Shown: piece after piece, positions 44,779 through 56,150 of the stretch
How the letters are laid out: each line of letters opens with the position of its first letter
Position numbering within the stretch: the stretch's first letter is position 1
Origin: Rhytidiadelphus loreus
Taxonomy: Eukaryota; Streptophyta; Bryopsida; Hypnales; Hylocomiaceae
Length of the DNA stretch: 64,000 nucleotides
Direction of reading: 5' to 3'
Assembly: GCA_947034895.1 (NCBI GenBank)
Contig: OX344761.1
Coordinates: 23,200,863 to 23,264,862 of the forward strand
The notes under the pieces: generated by a model
The model's input: the letters and a program-made list of their open reading frames with translations, nothing else
Database searches by the model: none
What the model was told of the DNA's origin: nothing
Program-made: the position numbers and the translations under genes

Positions 44779-46645
44779 TTAACCCCTAAAAGACCAACTA
44801 AAGGCCTTTTCTCTGCCAAAAAATACTCAAAATTGCCATTTCTATAGCAAAAAGTAAAAAAATTGAAAATTGTTTTTTTTGCACATCTAATTGAAAGATC
44901 TTACACCTAACTAGTATGAGAATGTGTAGAAAAAAATTCAAAATTTTTGACTGCACAGATTGCAAGATATATGCATTTAAAGTGAAAAAAACGAGTTTTT
45001 CTACACATTGCGGGACAAGATTATTTGACTTTCCACCTTTTAAAATTTTTTTTTTTGCATTATAGAGTTTTGAGCTTCCAATCTTTATTGTGGGGAATTG
45101 AGTTGAGAGCCTTGGAGAAAGAAAATTTAAAAAAACTTAATTTGTATTCATTAACCCCTAAAGTCCCAAGGCCATTTTTCTGTCAAAAACCACTCAAAAC
45201 TGCCATTTCTACTGCATTAGTCAAAAAAAAAAAAAAAAAAAAAAAAAACTTTTTTTGGAACTGAACCGTATGATCTTAAACTTTACTTGTTTTAGATCAT
45301 GTGGTAAAAATTTCATGCAGTTTGACCTTACAGATTGAGAGATATGAGCATTCAAAGTTGAAAAAACAAGTTTTTTTGAACACTAGACTGCAATTTTAGA
45401 TGACTTTGATCTCTATTTGTGGAAAAAAATTACATTGTAGAGTTTGAATTCAAAACTTATTGTGTTGAAGAATTGAGTTGGGATTCTAGGGAAAAAAATT
45501 CAAAAAATAACAATTTGATTTTCATACTTCAAAAAATTGTCAAGTAGAAGTAGGTCCAGGATTGAAAGAAAAACTAAATTGATAATAGCTCTTAGATGGG
45601 ATTGAAATACAATAATACCAACAGTGATATTGTTCTAGCAAGCAGATTTAACCTTTTCAAAAAAAAAATTGAAAAAATTTGAAAATTGCATTCTGAGATG
45701 AATCCTACAAGTGTTTTTTTCCAAAAAGATGCTTAGATTGCCCAAAAAATAAGATTGTTCATAACTTTCACATCACTAATCAAAGTGGAATGAATCAAAG
45801 CTTTAGATGTAGAAAAAAACATTATCTTTGAGAAAAAAAAATTTTAAAAATTTATTTTGAATTTTTGCAATATTTTTTGTGCTACCCACCGAGTTTAGTT
45901 TCAGGCTTTTTGTGGTATAACTTTTGCTTCCGGGCACCTATTGAAATAAAAATTATATTCCCACAAAGCTTATCAGATTTTCTATCTTCAAAAAAAGTTT
46001 CAAAAAATTAGGGTAAAATTTCAGCCCATAGGAACCTGCCCGAATTCCAAATTGTCCCCCGAGGGGACAATGGGACTTTAGGGGTTAAGAAATTATTTAG
46101 TAGAAGTAGGTATGAGATAGAAGGAAAATCTAAATTATTAATATCTCTGAAATGGAATTAGAAAACACTTATTCCAATGGTGAGATTATTCTAGGCGGGA
46201 AGCAAACTAAACCATGTGGAATTTTATTGTTTTTTAAATTGTAAAAATTGCATTAAAAAATGAATCCTACAAGTGTTTTTTTCAAGAAGATGCTCTAATT
46301 GCCCCAAAACAAGACTGTCTATAACTTTCTAATAACAAATCCAAATGGAATGAATCAAAGCTTTCCATGTAGACAAAAATATATTCTATGAGAAAAAATA
46401 TTCAAAAATTCAAAATTTGAATTTTGAATTTCTTTTGTTGCCCCCTCTTCCTTGTTTTGAGCTTATTTGGGCATAACTTTTGTTCCAAGGCACCGATTGA
46501 AAAATTAATAATATTCCCATGATGCTAATCAGTTTTTCTATCCTCAAAAAAAAGTTTTAAAAAAATATGACAAAAATTCAGCTTGTAGGTACTTGCCCAA
46601 AATCCCATTTGTCCCTTGAAGGGACAATGGTCCTTTAGGGGTTAA
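44779..46645 (+). mobile_element. TTAA-flanked element P2 (host of a nested insertion)
   Basis: TTAA 44779-44782 then CCCCTAAAAGACCAACTAAA at the left; GGTCCTTTAGGGG then TTAA 46642-46645 at the right. The two parts 44779-45150 and 46089-46645 together match one P-family element, and 45151-46088 is a second element inserted at an internal TTAA. Both parts show the family landmarks (CAAAATTGCCATTTCTA, AGTAGAAGTAGGT). Confidence 0.85.
45151..46088 (+). mobile_element. TTAA-flanked element P3, nested inside P2
   Basis: TTAA 45151-45154 then CCCCTAAAGTCCCAAGGCC; ends TGGGACTTTAGGGG then TTAA 46085-46088. It is nearly identical to 53545-54478. It contains a long A run near 45223 and a near-palindromic TTGTCCCCCGAGGGGACAA just inside the right end. 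Non-coding. Confidence 0.9.
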
Positions 46646-46660
46646 TATTGAATTCAAGAA

Positions 46661-46730
46661 TTAAGGTAGGCAAGCCTATTACTACCCCGATTTGGAATTT
46701 GGATATCGTAGGGATTAAATCGAACATCCT
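46661..46730 (+). mobile_element. solitary left arm of the TTAA/GGTAG foldback family
   Basis: TTAAGGTAGGCAAGCCTATT then ACTACCCCGATTTGG matches the left end of 21345-22197. No matching right end was found nearby, so the exact extent is unknown. Confidence 0.55.
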
Positions 46731-49139
46731 TCAAATACAAAACACTTTAATTTGCCACAGCTAGCTTAAAAACTCTTCAATTTCTATTAGTCACTTTGAA
46801 AACTTGTATTGAGTTTGAAAAAACACAATGTGATTTTGTGAAAATTGAGTATTTGGAACATGATGATTTTTTCTTAATGTTCCCAAATAAGAGGGATTGT
46901 TTAAAGAGGGTTCTTATCTTATTTGATAGGAAATTAAAATGTTGGCATTGCTAGCATTGTTTTGAGAACATATTGTCTTGCATAATTGTTCTATAGTTTG
47001 GTCTTATACTACAAGACAAATGAATAAAACATTTTCAAATGTGGATTTGATTCAATGACTTTATATACATGATTGACATTCACAACGAGAGACCATAATC
47101 TTCTTGCTAGAATCAAAAGAGAAAGGAAACAAAAGTCTGTTGCCTCCTCCTTCTAACATATTACATACACACACCAAATTTTTAGAGGGAGGTAGATAGT
47201 GTTGTGCTATTGAACATTGCAACATTTTGTCTAATATAATATTTATCGGGTCAATATGAACTTATGCCTATCTAATAAATAGATTTATAGAATATACCAA
47301 AAAAATTAGAGACTAATCTAGAAGCATGTTTGTCATAATAGATACATGTTCAACACGACACATTGTTTGACAAACATCCTATAAGACAGACATGGACCAA
47401 ATTTTGTCTAATGAGACAACCCTAATGTGAAAAGACTGAAGGCAAAAGCAAACCACTTAAACCATCTTTCAAGTTAATGTTCCAATCAACTTCTAATTTG
47501 TATTTGTTGTCATCTTATCCTTTGTGGTACATCATGCTACAATATAGTCTCATTCTTCTATAGTTTCTACAACCCCCAAAATTGGAAAATAAAATCATGG
47601 AACCTGTCTATAAACAATGTTGTAGAAAAAACTCATACATTAGGGCAAAAATAAAAAGTTCTCTATCCACATAGCGACACTACACTATATGTCTAATGTA
47701 TTGTAGGGACACTATTTGTCATCTAGCCATGTCCATCAACTTTTGTATTCCTATTATGAGAAAAATGAAAAGTTGTATATATGGCACAACACATTTCTAA
47801 TGCTATTTATAGATTTTTTAAAGGCATGATATTCTATTGTGACTATAATTTTTTTAAGATAAAAAACTTTCAATAGGGGTGTATTTTGGTTTTATAATGT
47901 CCAAATCTAAATTACCTTGAGACTATTTTATGTAAATTGTAGAGATGTATTATAAAATGCAATTAAGAAAAATGATCTAATGACAACTTTTAAACAAAAT
48001 TTTGTAACATTGATACTTTCAATTTGATAAGATCGACTTCTAAACTCCAATATTTTTCAATTAAATTTGAATCTAAAAGTTGAAAATTCTTTTTGGAATT
48101 GACTTTAGACTAAATATCTATGAAAATCTATACAATGCAAATATAAAAGAACTAATACAATAATTTGCAAAATATTTAGATGGATGAAAAAAAGGATTTT
48201 TGAGCTCATGACACGTTTGCGTACATCAATTGTTCGAAATTTTAATATGTGGTTTTTTAGGGATTGACAATCTATGAAGTACATTCCACCATCTTAGATA
48301 AATTAAACTCCTTTGGAATCAAATTTTTATCAATTCAAACATTGGATGTATGAAAAAAGAGATACAATGGTTTGAAGTTGGTCATGGGTTTGCCCAAATT
48401 GCATCACAGACATAACAAAATGTATTCCATTAGAATAGTTGGAACTTTGGAATCAGTGTGTTTGAATTCTATCTTAGAGTTATTAACTCCTATAGGTCAA
48501 TTATCCATTATATTGAATGACAATTGAAAATCTAGGTAGGTTCCTATAAAGTCAATTTGGATAAGATCTTCACAAAATTTTGACACAAGATGTGAACATG
48601 AGCCCCTTAGTGGAAATATAAATTCTTTTCTAATCAAGTGCACAAATCAAAAGTTATGTTGCCCTAAACTTTTTTGGTAGTCCAAGAAATTTGAGCATCT
48701 TTTAGGCATTTTTTGCAAAAACACTCATCAATTTTAGAAATTTTGCATGTATGTAACTACCAAAATTTGGCATACAATTGTCAAAAAACTAATTTAGCTC
48801 TAAAATCACATTCTAAGAGGAGTTAAACTTCATTAGCTATGTTGAGGCAATTCAAAAAAAATCATTTTCTTCTAACTTCAAGCCCTATTATCTTGCAATA
48901 TGTGAAGTCAAAGTTCTTGAAATTTTTTCCATATATTTCAAATGTTTGTCTCTAACTTTTCATAGTTTGGATTTCAAGGCAAGGTGATTTAGAGTAAGCT
49001 AGACTACATATTTGCTTTAAAATTTTTCATGTATAGTCATATACTTATGAATGGTCAAAATCTGCATTTTTGTGTAAAGAAAAAATTTAACTCTAAGGGG
49101 ACTCAAAGTCTACATTCCTTGTTTTGCAAGAATGAATTT
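46731..49139. other. AT-rich spacer
   Basis: No gene, RNA or repeat boundary that I can support. Confidence 0.45.
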
Positions 49140-50371
49140 CATTAGGAAAAAAATGAACCCCAAAAGAGGCCGCGAGTTTTCTTACTAATTTTAATACTAA
49201 TTGCATGAGTATGAAAATAGCCACATCCTCATTAGAACGATCACGTAGGATTGCATGTGGCCACTTGTCATCTTAAAATTTGTGAAAGGCGTGTGCTCCA
49301 TCTCTCATGATGGAGCCATCATGAATCACAATTTCCTTGAAAGATTGAGTATCTCCATTTCAAATTTTTGTGCTTTCTTTTTCTTGGCTTGCATAAGACT
49401 CTTCATCCCCTCAATTCTTGTGCCTTCTTCTTCTTCGCTTGCATGAGACTCCATCCACCAAAATTTTGAAGCGCTTCAATGTGCGGTGATGGTTTCAAGG
49501 CACTTCAATGTGCGGCAAGTGTGGCTTTGCAATGCAATTTTGGAGACCGGGCCAGGCCATTTCTACACAGCTGACGCACAAAGAGCGCACATGAATTCAA
49601 TCAAGTATGTAGTCTATAGCTATTTCCACCTTCAAAAATTGAGATATAAAAAAACCACATTTGAATCTTTTGAAATCTACCTCTCATAGCTTCAAATGCG
49701 TTTTCTACTTGTTTTTTGAGTTTTCAATTAGGAAGTGAAGCTCTTTATGTACATATGGAGTGGTAGGATGTAGAACAAACCATGTGGGATATGTTAATTT
49801 GACTTCACTATGAGTTCTCAAGCTTCTACTAATTCCAATTAACATATCCCACATGGATTGTTCTACTTCCTACCACCCCATATCTATATATTACATTTCT
49901 CTTCCAACAAGTAAATTCAAAACAAAATAATAAATTCCTTCAATACTATTTTTGGACTACGATAAAATGCTTGTTAATGTTACATTTGTCAATAAAAATA
50001 TAATAAAAATGTATTCTACTACATATAAGTTTGGCGAGGTAGTAGGGGCAGGGTTTAGGCGAGGCAGCAGGGGGACTACAACAGGGGAACTGGTGCCAGC
50101 TTTGTGCCAAAATCGACCTTCAGCTTTTCCAGGTCGACCTCCAACAAGGATCCACGTCGACTTCCAACAAGGATGGAACACTTTTGCCCCCAAATTGTGA
50201 ACCGTTAATTTTTAAGATCGTGGAGATGGATTGCGTAATCTTGAGCCCATCATGACAAATATGTGAGCCCATCATGCAATCTTGGCTCAATTAGTGAGTT
50301 GAGAAGGTCATTGCCATTCAAATTTTTGCATTGTGTAGCGGCCTCTTTTGGGGTTCATTTTTTTCCTAATG
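49140..50371. repeat. segment bounded by a perfect 34-bp inverted repeat
   Basis: 49140-49173 and 50338-50371 are exact reverse complements (CATTAGGAAAAAAATGAACC then CCAAAAGAGGCCGC). Between them are tandemly repeated words (CTTCTTCTTGGCTTGCAT-like at 49375-49450, TTCAATGTGCGG at 49477 and 49504), a separate foldback (49752-49883) and a GC-richer patch at 50030-50190. Confidence 0.85.
49752..49883. repeat. foldback with arms of about 48 bp
   Basis: Arm 49752-49800 (GTGGTAGGATGTAGAAC ... CATGTGGGATATGTTAATT) is mirrored with few mismatches by 49837-49883, around a 36-bp loop. Confidence 0.85.
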
Positions 50372-50623
50372 CTTTTTTGACTTCAAATGTTATAATCTTT
50401 CAATCCAAAGGGTCAAATAGATTGAAGTTTTTTCTACACATTGACTTACTAGTTTTATACACTTTTGTATTAAATATAGTTGGAATTTAAAATTAAAAAA
50501 TTGGACAATGCATCAAAAATTGGTAGTTTGGGACTTTTCCTCTTCCAAAACACCCTCTAGCCTTTAGAGGTTAACAATATAGTTTTTCCTTCAATCTCGT
50601 ATTTGCTTCTACCTAACAATTTT

Positions 50624-51511
50624 TTAATTCCTAAAGGTCTAAACACCGTTTTTTGGCAACATAATGATTTTGGGCAATTCACTATAAACAATTTTTTCTT
50701 TTTTTTTCTTTGAAATTTTCAAATAACTTGTGCCCAAGTAGTAGCTTTAAGGTACAACAATTTTCATAAAATCCGACTATATGGTTAAAAAGTTATTGCA
50801 TGATATGCAATTTTCATTGCTCAGCAAGTAGCTTAGAAAAATCACTTTTTTAAGAAATAAAAATTTGAAATTGGTTCTCTAGATTTATATATATGTAGAA
50901 TGCTTTGAATCATTCCATTTCGATGAATAAGATGAAGGTTATGAGGAGTTTTAGTTTGCGAGTAGTTATGGAATCTCTAGTCTGAAATAAACTGTGAAGT
51001 CCTTTATTTAACTCAATTTTTTCAATATTCTTGAAAAAACTAGAGACTTTGGGAATGGAATTTTTCAATTTCATAACTAAATACTTAACAATTTAGTATT
51101 TTAAATCATACTCTAGCTCTTTCAACTAACTATTTTTTTCAAGCATGAATATGAAATATTTTTTGTTTGAAATTTTTTATATGTATTTCCAACTTATTTC
51201 TTCAACATATTATGGAGAGTAACAAGTTGTAGGATCGACACATTTTTGTGTAAAAAGTTTGAAAGATGAAATCTAATCAATTGGGAAGAGTTGAAAATAC
51301 TTCTTTTTGAAATTCAAACAACTCGATCTTGCAATTGGTAAGGTTTCTTATCCTCAAATTTTAGGAGGGAATACACTAACAAATTAATTAAAGGATCCAA
51401 TGGTTAAATTTGTTAATAAATAAATATTGATGAAGATTTTAGCCTTGCTTTGGGTTTACGTACTTTGAAGCAGTTTGGGGCCTAAAAAAATTGAATACCT
51501 ATAGGGGTTAA
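50624..51511 (+). mobile_element. TTAA-flanked element P4
   Basis: TTAA 50624-50627 then TTCCTAAAGGTCTAAACACC at the left; CCTATAGGGG then TTAA 51508-51511 at the right. Same subfamily as 16352-17247 (GTTTTTTGGCAACATA). It shares its right TTAA with the next element. Confidence 0.75.
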
Positions 51512-52464
51512 CCCCTAAACGTCCAAACAACATTTTTTGGCAACAAAGTGATTTGGGGCAGCTTACTATATACGGAATTTTTCTTTTTTTTCTTTGAAAA
51601 TTTTACACAATGTGGGAATGAGGAGTAGCTTTAAGGCCCAACAATTTTCATAACTTTTGATTACATGTTTCAAAAGTTATTGCATGATATGTAGTTTTCA
51701 GTATTCATCGGGCAGCCTGGGCAGTTTGGACAGAAAAAAAACTTCTTTGAAAATCACTTTTAAAAAAGAAAAAATTGAAATTGATTCTTTAGATTTTTAT
51801 ATATGTGGTAAGCTTTGAATCATTCCATTTTGATTAATGAGATGAAAGTTGTGAGGAATTTTAGTTTGGGTTAGTTTGTGGGTAGTTATGGAATCTCTAC
51901 TTTAAAATAAACTTTGAAGTCCTTATTTAACTCAATTTTAAATATTTTTGAAAAAAAATAAAAACATTAGGTGTATATTGTTTAGAACATTAGAACCATT
52001 GGGATTGGCATTTTTCAATTCTATAAATAAATTGTTAACAATTTAGTATTTTTAATCATTCTCTACTTCTTTATACTTACCATTTTTTTCCCTATATGTT
52101 GTACAATTCCAAATGATCTAAAGTTTTTCAAGCATGTAGCCAACTTGACTTGAGGAATGAATCCAAAGAGTAACCACCATTTTGGACATTTTTTCATACA
52201 AATGTGACCTTGTGAAGTGCAGCTGCCCGTATTTTCACAGGGCCCAAAAAAAGATTTTTGTCACTTCAAACATTAGTATCTTACAATCTACACGGCGGAA
52301 AATTCTGAAATTTTTTCCACATCTTCTCTAAGTATTTTACTACAATATCCTACGGTTACATGTGTTCAGAAATGTTTTTCCATCTAAAATTTGGTGCTTG
52401 TAAATGCAAGGGCAGTTTTGGAGCAGTTTTGGTGAAAACATAGTCTCTGACATTTAGGGGTTAA
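51508..52464 (+). mobile_element. TTAA-flanked element P5, head-to-tail with P4
   Basis: Begins at the TTAA shared with P4, then CCCCTAAACGTCCAAACAAC; ends GACATTTAGGGG then TTAA 52461-52464. The interior matches 16352-17247. Non-coding. Confidence 0.8.
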
Positions 52465-52840
52465 AGAATGAAAATCAAGTTGTTGTTTTTGAAAAAAAAA
52501 TTCAAAACTTTCAATCCAATTCTTCAACATATTTTTTAAGAAAATCAAATCCTTTAGTGCAAAAATTTTAAGTTAAGAAGATTCAAAGTCAAATATTCCA
52601 GTCATGAAAGGTACACGGAAATTTATTTTCTTCACTTTAAATACAAATATCCTACAATCTACATCGTCCAAGTTTTTGAAATTTCTTCCAAACATTCTTA
52701 TACTAGTTTAGTACAAAATCCTACATTTGAATTAAATAACATACATTATCCAAAGTATTTTTTGCTCTTTGCATTAAATAACGTAGTTTTGATTATTTTT
52801 AAATGAAAAAAAAAGCCCTTCAAACTTTAGGGGATAACAG

Positions 52841-53544
52841 AGCCTGTTTCCCATGTCAAGGAGCCTGATAGCCTTGACCAAATTATAAAAATTCTTTATA
52901 AAAAGGCTTTGAATTCAGTAGCTTATGAATGTACTTAATAATTTATTTTTTGCGTGACTTATACATACAAGAAATTTAGGGTGAATGAGGCAGTAAACTT
53001 ACTGCAACAGAGTGCTTGGCTTATGTTTGTGGGTTTGAATTTTGACTTTTTCATTGAGTGCACACAATTAATTTCAACATTGTGTTTTATGATCTCTGAA
53101 GGTGGTTAGTGACAAATTCCATCACAAGTATTGACAAATCATCAAAAATTTCAAATTATACTGGTTTATTTTACTATGCAAAATACATACATTCAATTGT
53201 ATGTGTGTTGAATTGCTTTATCACAAAGGGACATTTCACAGTATGCTTCAAGTCCCAATTTTCTAAGTCTTGTTTCAAGGTCACATCTCACTTTTCTTGG
53301 GTTGTAGAAGGTGAATAAAAAATATCAAATGTGGGACTTGGGACTTTATCGTGTGAAGGCCAAAGTCCCAACTTATCTCTTGTATAATATTATATAGCAA
53401 TGAAGTGCCCCAAAAATGAATCAAAAAGTCAAAATCCCATTTTGGAGGCACTTTCAGTCATCAAATCCGAATTGGACAAATTTGGAGAAAATTTCAGCCC
53501 ACTAAAAATGTCTAGGATGCTTTATTTAGTGATTTTTTACTCAT
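52841..53544. other. AT-rich spacer
   Basis: A 69-codon plus ORF (53109-53318) shows no domain. No other supportable feature. Confidence 0.45.
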
Positions 53545-54478
53545 TTAACCCCTAAAGTCCCAAGGCCATTTTTCTGTCAAAAACCACTCAAAACTGCCAT
53601 TTCTACTGCGTTAGTCCAAAAAAACAAAAAAAAGAACTTTTTTTGGAACTGAACCGTATGATCTTAAACTTTACTTGTTTTAGATCATGTGGTAAAAATT
53701 TCATGAAGTTTGACCGTACAGATTGAGAGATATGAGCATTCAAAGTTGAAAAAACAAGTTTTTTTGAACACTGGACTGCAATTTTAGATGACTTTGATCT
53801 CTATTTGTGGAAAAAAATTACACAATGGAGTTTGAATTTAAAATTTATTGTGTTGAAGACTTGAGTTGGGAGTCTGGGAAAAAAATTTCAAAAAATAACA
53901 ACTTGATTTTCATACTTCAAAAAATTGTCAAGTAGAAGTAGGTCCAAGATTGAAAGAAAAACTAAATTGATAATAGCTCTTAGATGGGATTGAAATACAA
54001 TAATCCCAACGGTGAGATTGTTCTAACAAGCAAATTTAACCTTTTCAAAAAAAAAAAATTGAAAAAATTTGAAAATTGCATTCTGAGATGAATCCTACAA
54101 GTGTTTTTGCCCCAAAAGATGCTTAGATTGCCCGAAAAATAAGATTGTTCATAACTTTCACATCACTAATCAAAGTGGAATGAATCAAAGCTTCAGATGT
54201 AGACAAAAACATTATTTTTGAGAAAAAAATTTAAAAAAAATTTATTTTGAATTTTTGCAATATTTTTTGTGCTGCCCGCCGAGTTCAGTTTCAGGCTTTT
54301 TGTGGTATAACTTTTGCTTCCGGGCACCGATTGAAATAAAAATTATATTCCCACAAAGCTTATCAGATTTTCTATCTTCAAAAAAAGTTTCAAAAAATTA
54401 GGGTAAAATTTCAGCCCATAGGAACCTGCCCGAATTCCAAATTGTCCCCCGAGGGGACAATGGGACTTTAGGGGTTAA
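53545..54478 (+). mobile_element. TTAA-flanked element P6 (near-identical to P3)
   Basis: TTAA 53545-53548 then CCCCTAAAGTCCCAAGGCCA; ends TGGGACTTTAGGGG then TTAA 54475-54478. About 930 bp, differing from 45151-46088 by scattered substitutions and the length of the A run. No ORF of note. The best-preserved example of the family in the window. Confidence 0.9.
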
Positions 54479-55104
54479 TATTCAAAAAACTTTTTGGATC
54501 TTGGAGACTGAGTTGGGTTTTCATTTTGACTAAACCCAATTCAACCTCAAAGTCCCACTTCTTTGGTGCCAAAACTTCCAAAAAATGTTGTCATATAGAC
54601 ATTTTGGGAAAAATGTGGGACTTGGGATGTAGTGTGAAGCCCCAAGTTCCAATTTTTAGTTCTCCACCAATCAAATTTTGAGAGTTTAGTGGGACTTGGG
54701 ACATATTATGAAATGCCTTTACAATAGGGTACTCCCAAATTGGCAATGATTAATCATTACTACTTCACTCTCTTGTAGCCCATCTCATTTTTTGCTAATA
54801 TAGAAACAAAATTGGATCAATTCATGTATGATCTAAAGTCTTCACGAGAGTACTCCAACTAGTGTAAATATGGTCTACATAAAGATGATCTTTGTAGACC
54901 AAAGAAATGACTCATGAGAAGACCTATAATTAGTTAGATTGGTCATGTGTATCTTCTTTATGTCAATTTTTTTGTCTATGTAAGGCTATATTTCCACTTT
55001 TGTAGTATTGGGCTTGATGGAGTTACAAAGATTTTGTAACAACTATGCAAAAACAAACTACACTTTATATCACAATGCACAATGCAATGAAAAGAGTCTG
55101 CACC
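54479..55104. other. AT-rich spacer
   Basis: Contains several loose repeats of TGGGACTTGGGA (about 53335, 54620 and 54690), perhaps decayed P-family ends. No gene. Confidence 0.4.
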
Positions 55105-55570
55105 AGCCCGATTTGTATTAGTTGCCCCCCCCTTCTCCCAAATTTTAAAAAGAAAATGCTTCCTCCTCTAGAATGCCGTCAATTTCTCAAAATTTCTCAA
55201 GCCGTTGATTTTTAAGATTTAATCTGAATTATCCATCAAAATATGAATATGAATACTGAATACTGAATATGGTTATGGATATAGTACCAAAATACGGATA
55301 TAAATACTTGATATTGAAATACGATACAATACAAGGTGGATACAATACGTGTACTGTATGGGGCGGATACAATACAGGTGGGGTTTTCATTGTCCCATAT
55401 TGTTTGTCAAGTTAACCTTGTTCAAAAAATTACAAGTATGGGGAGGGAGAATTAAAAAATTAAGTTTAATTAAGAATAAAAATTTTAACCCGGGGTCGCG
55501 GGGAGTTAAATTTCTTTTTAACTAATTAAAATTCTGAGTGCATTGTGATAGAAGTGTCACAATGCACTCA
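55105..55570 (-). mobile_element. repeat family R, copy 2 (inverted relative to copy 1)
   Basis: Its reverse complement is colinear with 20594-21085. The terminal hairpin at 55535-55570 pairs TGAGTGCATTGTGA with TCACAATGCACTCA. The paired bases differ from copy 1 in a compensatory way. Confidence 0.6.
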
Positions 55571-55637
55571 AAAGTGGTTGTACTAGCCATCCCACAACTA
55601 CACTTTACATCACAAAGCTTTAGAATTTCAAGCTCAT

Positions 55638-56150
55638 TCTAGGTCATTGCAAGAAAACATTTGTCCTTTTTTTTGTCCCCTTGGCCTTGGACAAGTGGTT
55701 TTTTGCTCTTAACTTTTGCTTCATATGTTTGTTTTCTATGAAATTTGAAACAAAGGTACATGTAGTAGATTTAGACATTCAACAATTTTCTTCAATTTTT
55801 AAATTATTATTTTATTATTTTTAAACTTCTCCTAATTGGATGTCTACTTTAGCCACTTTGGAAGGTTTTAGTATTGTCTCGAATCCAAAAATGCGAATTT
55901 GAAGGTCAATATTGGAAATCTTGAATTAGTAATGGTCATTGGGAGGAAAAGAACTAGTCATCAAGAGATAATGCAAAACATTTGGAGATTCAGGTAAAAC
56001 ATTGAGAGATCTATACAAACATCAGGGGATCATTTATGTTATTATTTGGATGTTTTGTCCAAAAATCATTGAATAGTCCAAAAATAGTTAAATGTGGCAT
56101 TATTCCAACACTGAGGTTGTTTTGAGACAAAACAGTAGGTGTTTCTTGCA
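55638..56150. mobile_element. diverged relative of the GTTGCAAGAAACACTT element
   Basis: TTGCAAGAAAACATTTGTCC at the left and GTAGGTGTTTCTTGCAACTA at the right are inverted. Internal words (CTTTTGCTTCATATG, ATGCGAATTTGAAGG) match, in reverse orientation, the interior of 19421-20197. The flanking TTAA is lost. Confidence 0.6.

Larger units (their letters stand above)
50576..52840 (-). mobile_element. P-family element P7 split by P4 and P5
   Basis: 50576-50623 and 52465-52837 read, in reverse orientation, as the two halves of one P-family element (TTTTTCCTTCAATCTC ... then GAAAATCAAGTTGTTGTTTT). The far end CTTTAGGGGATAAC at about 52825 has a decayed TTAA. The left end is lost against another decayed element whose end (CTTTAGAGG then TTAA) lies at 50558-50573. 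Confidence 0.65.
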
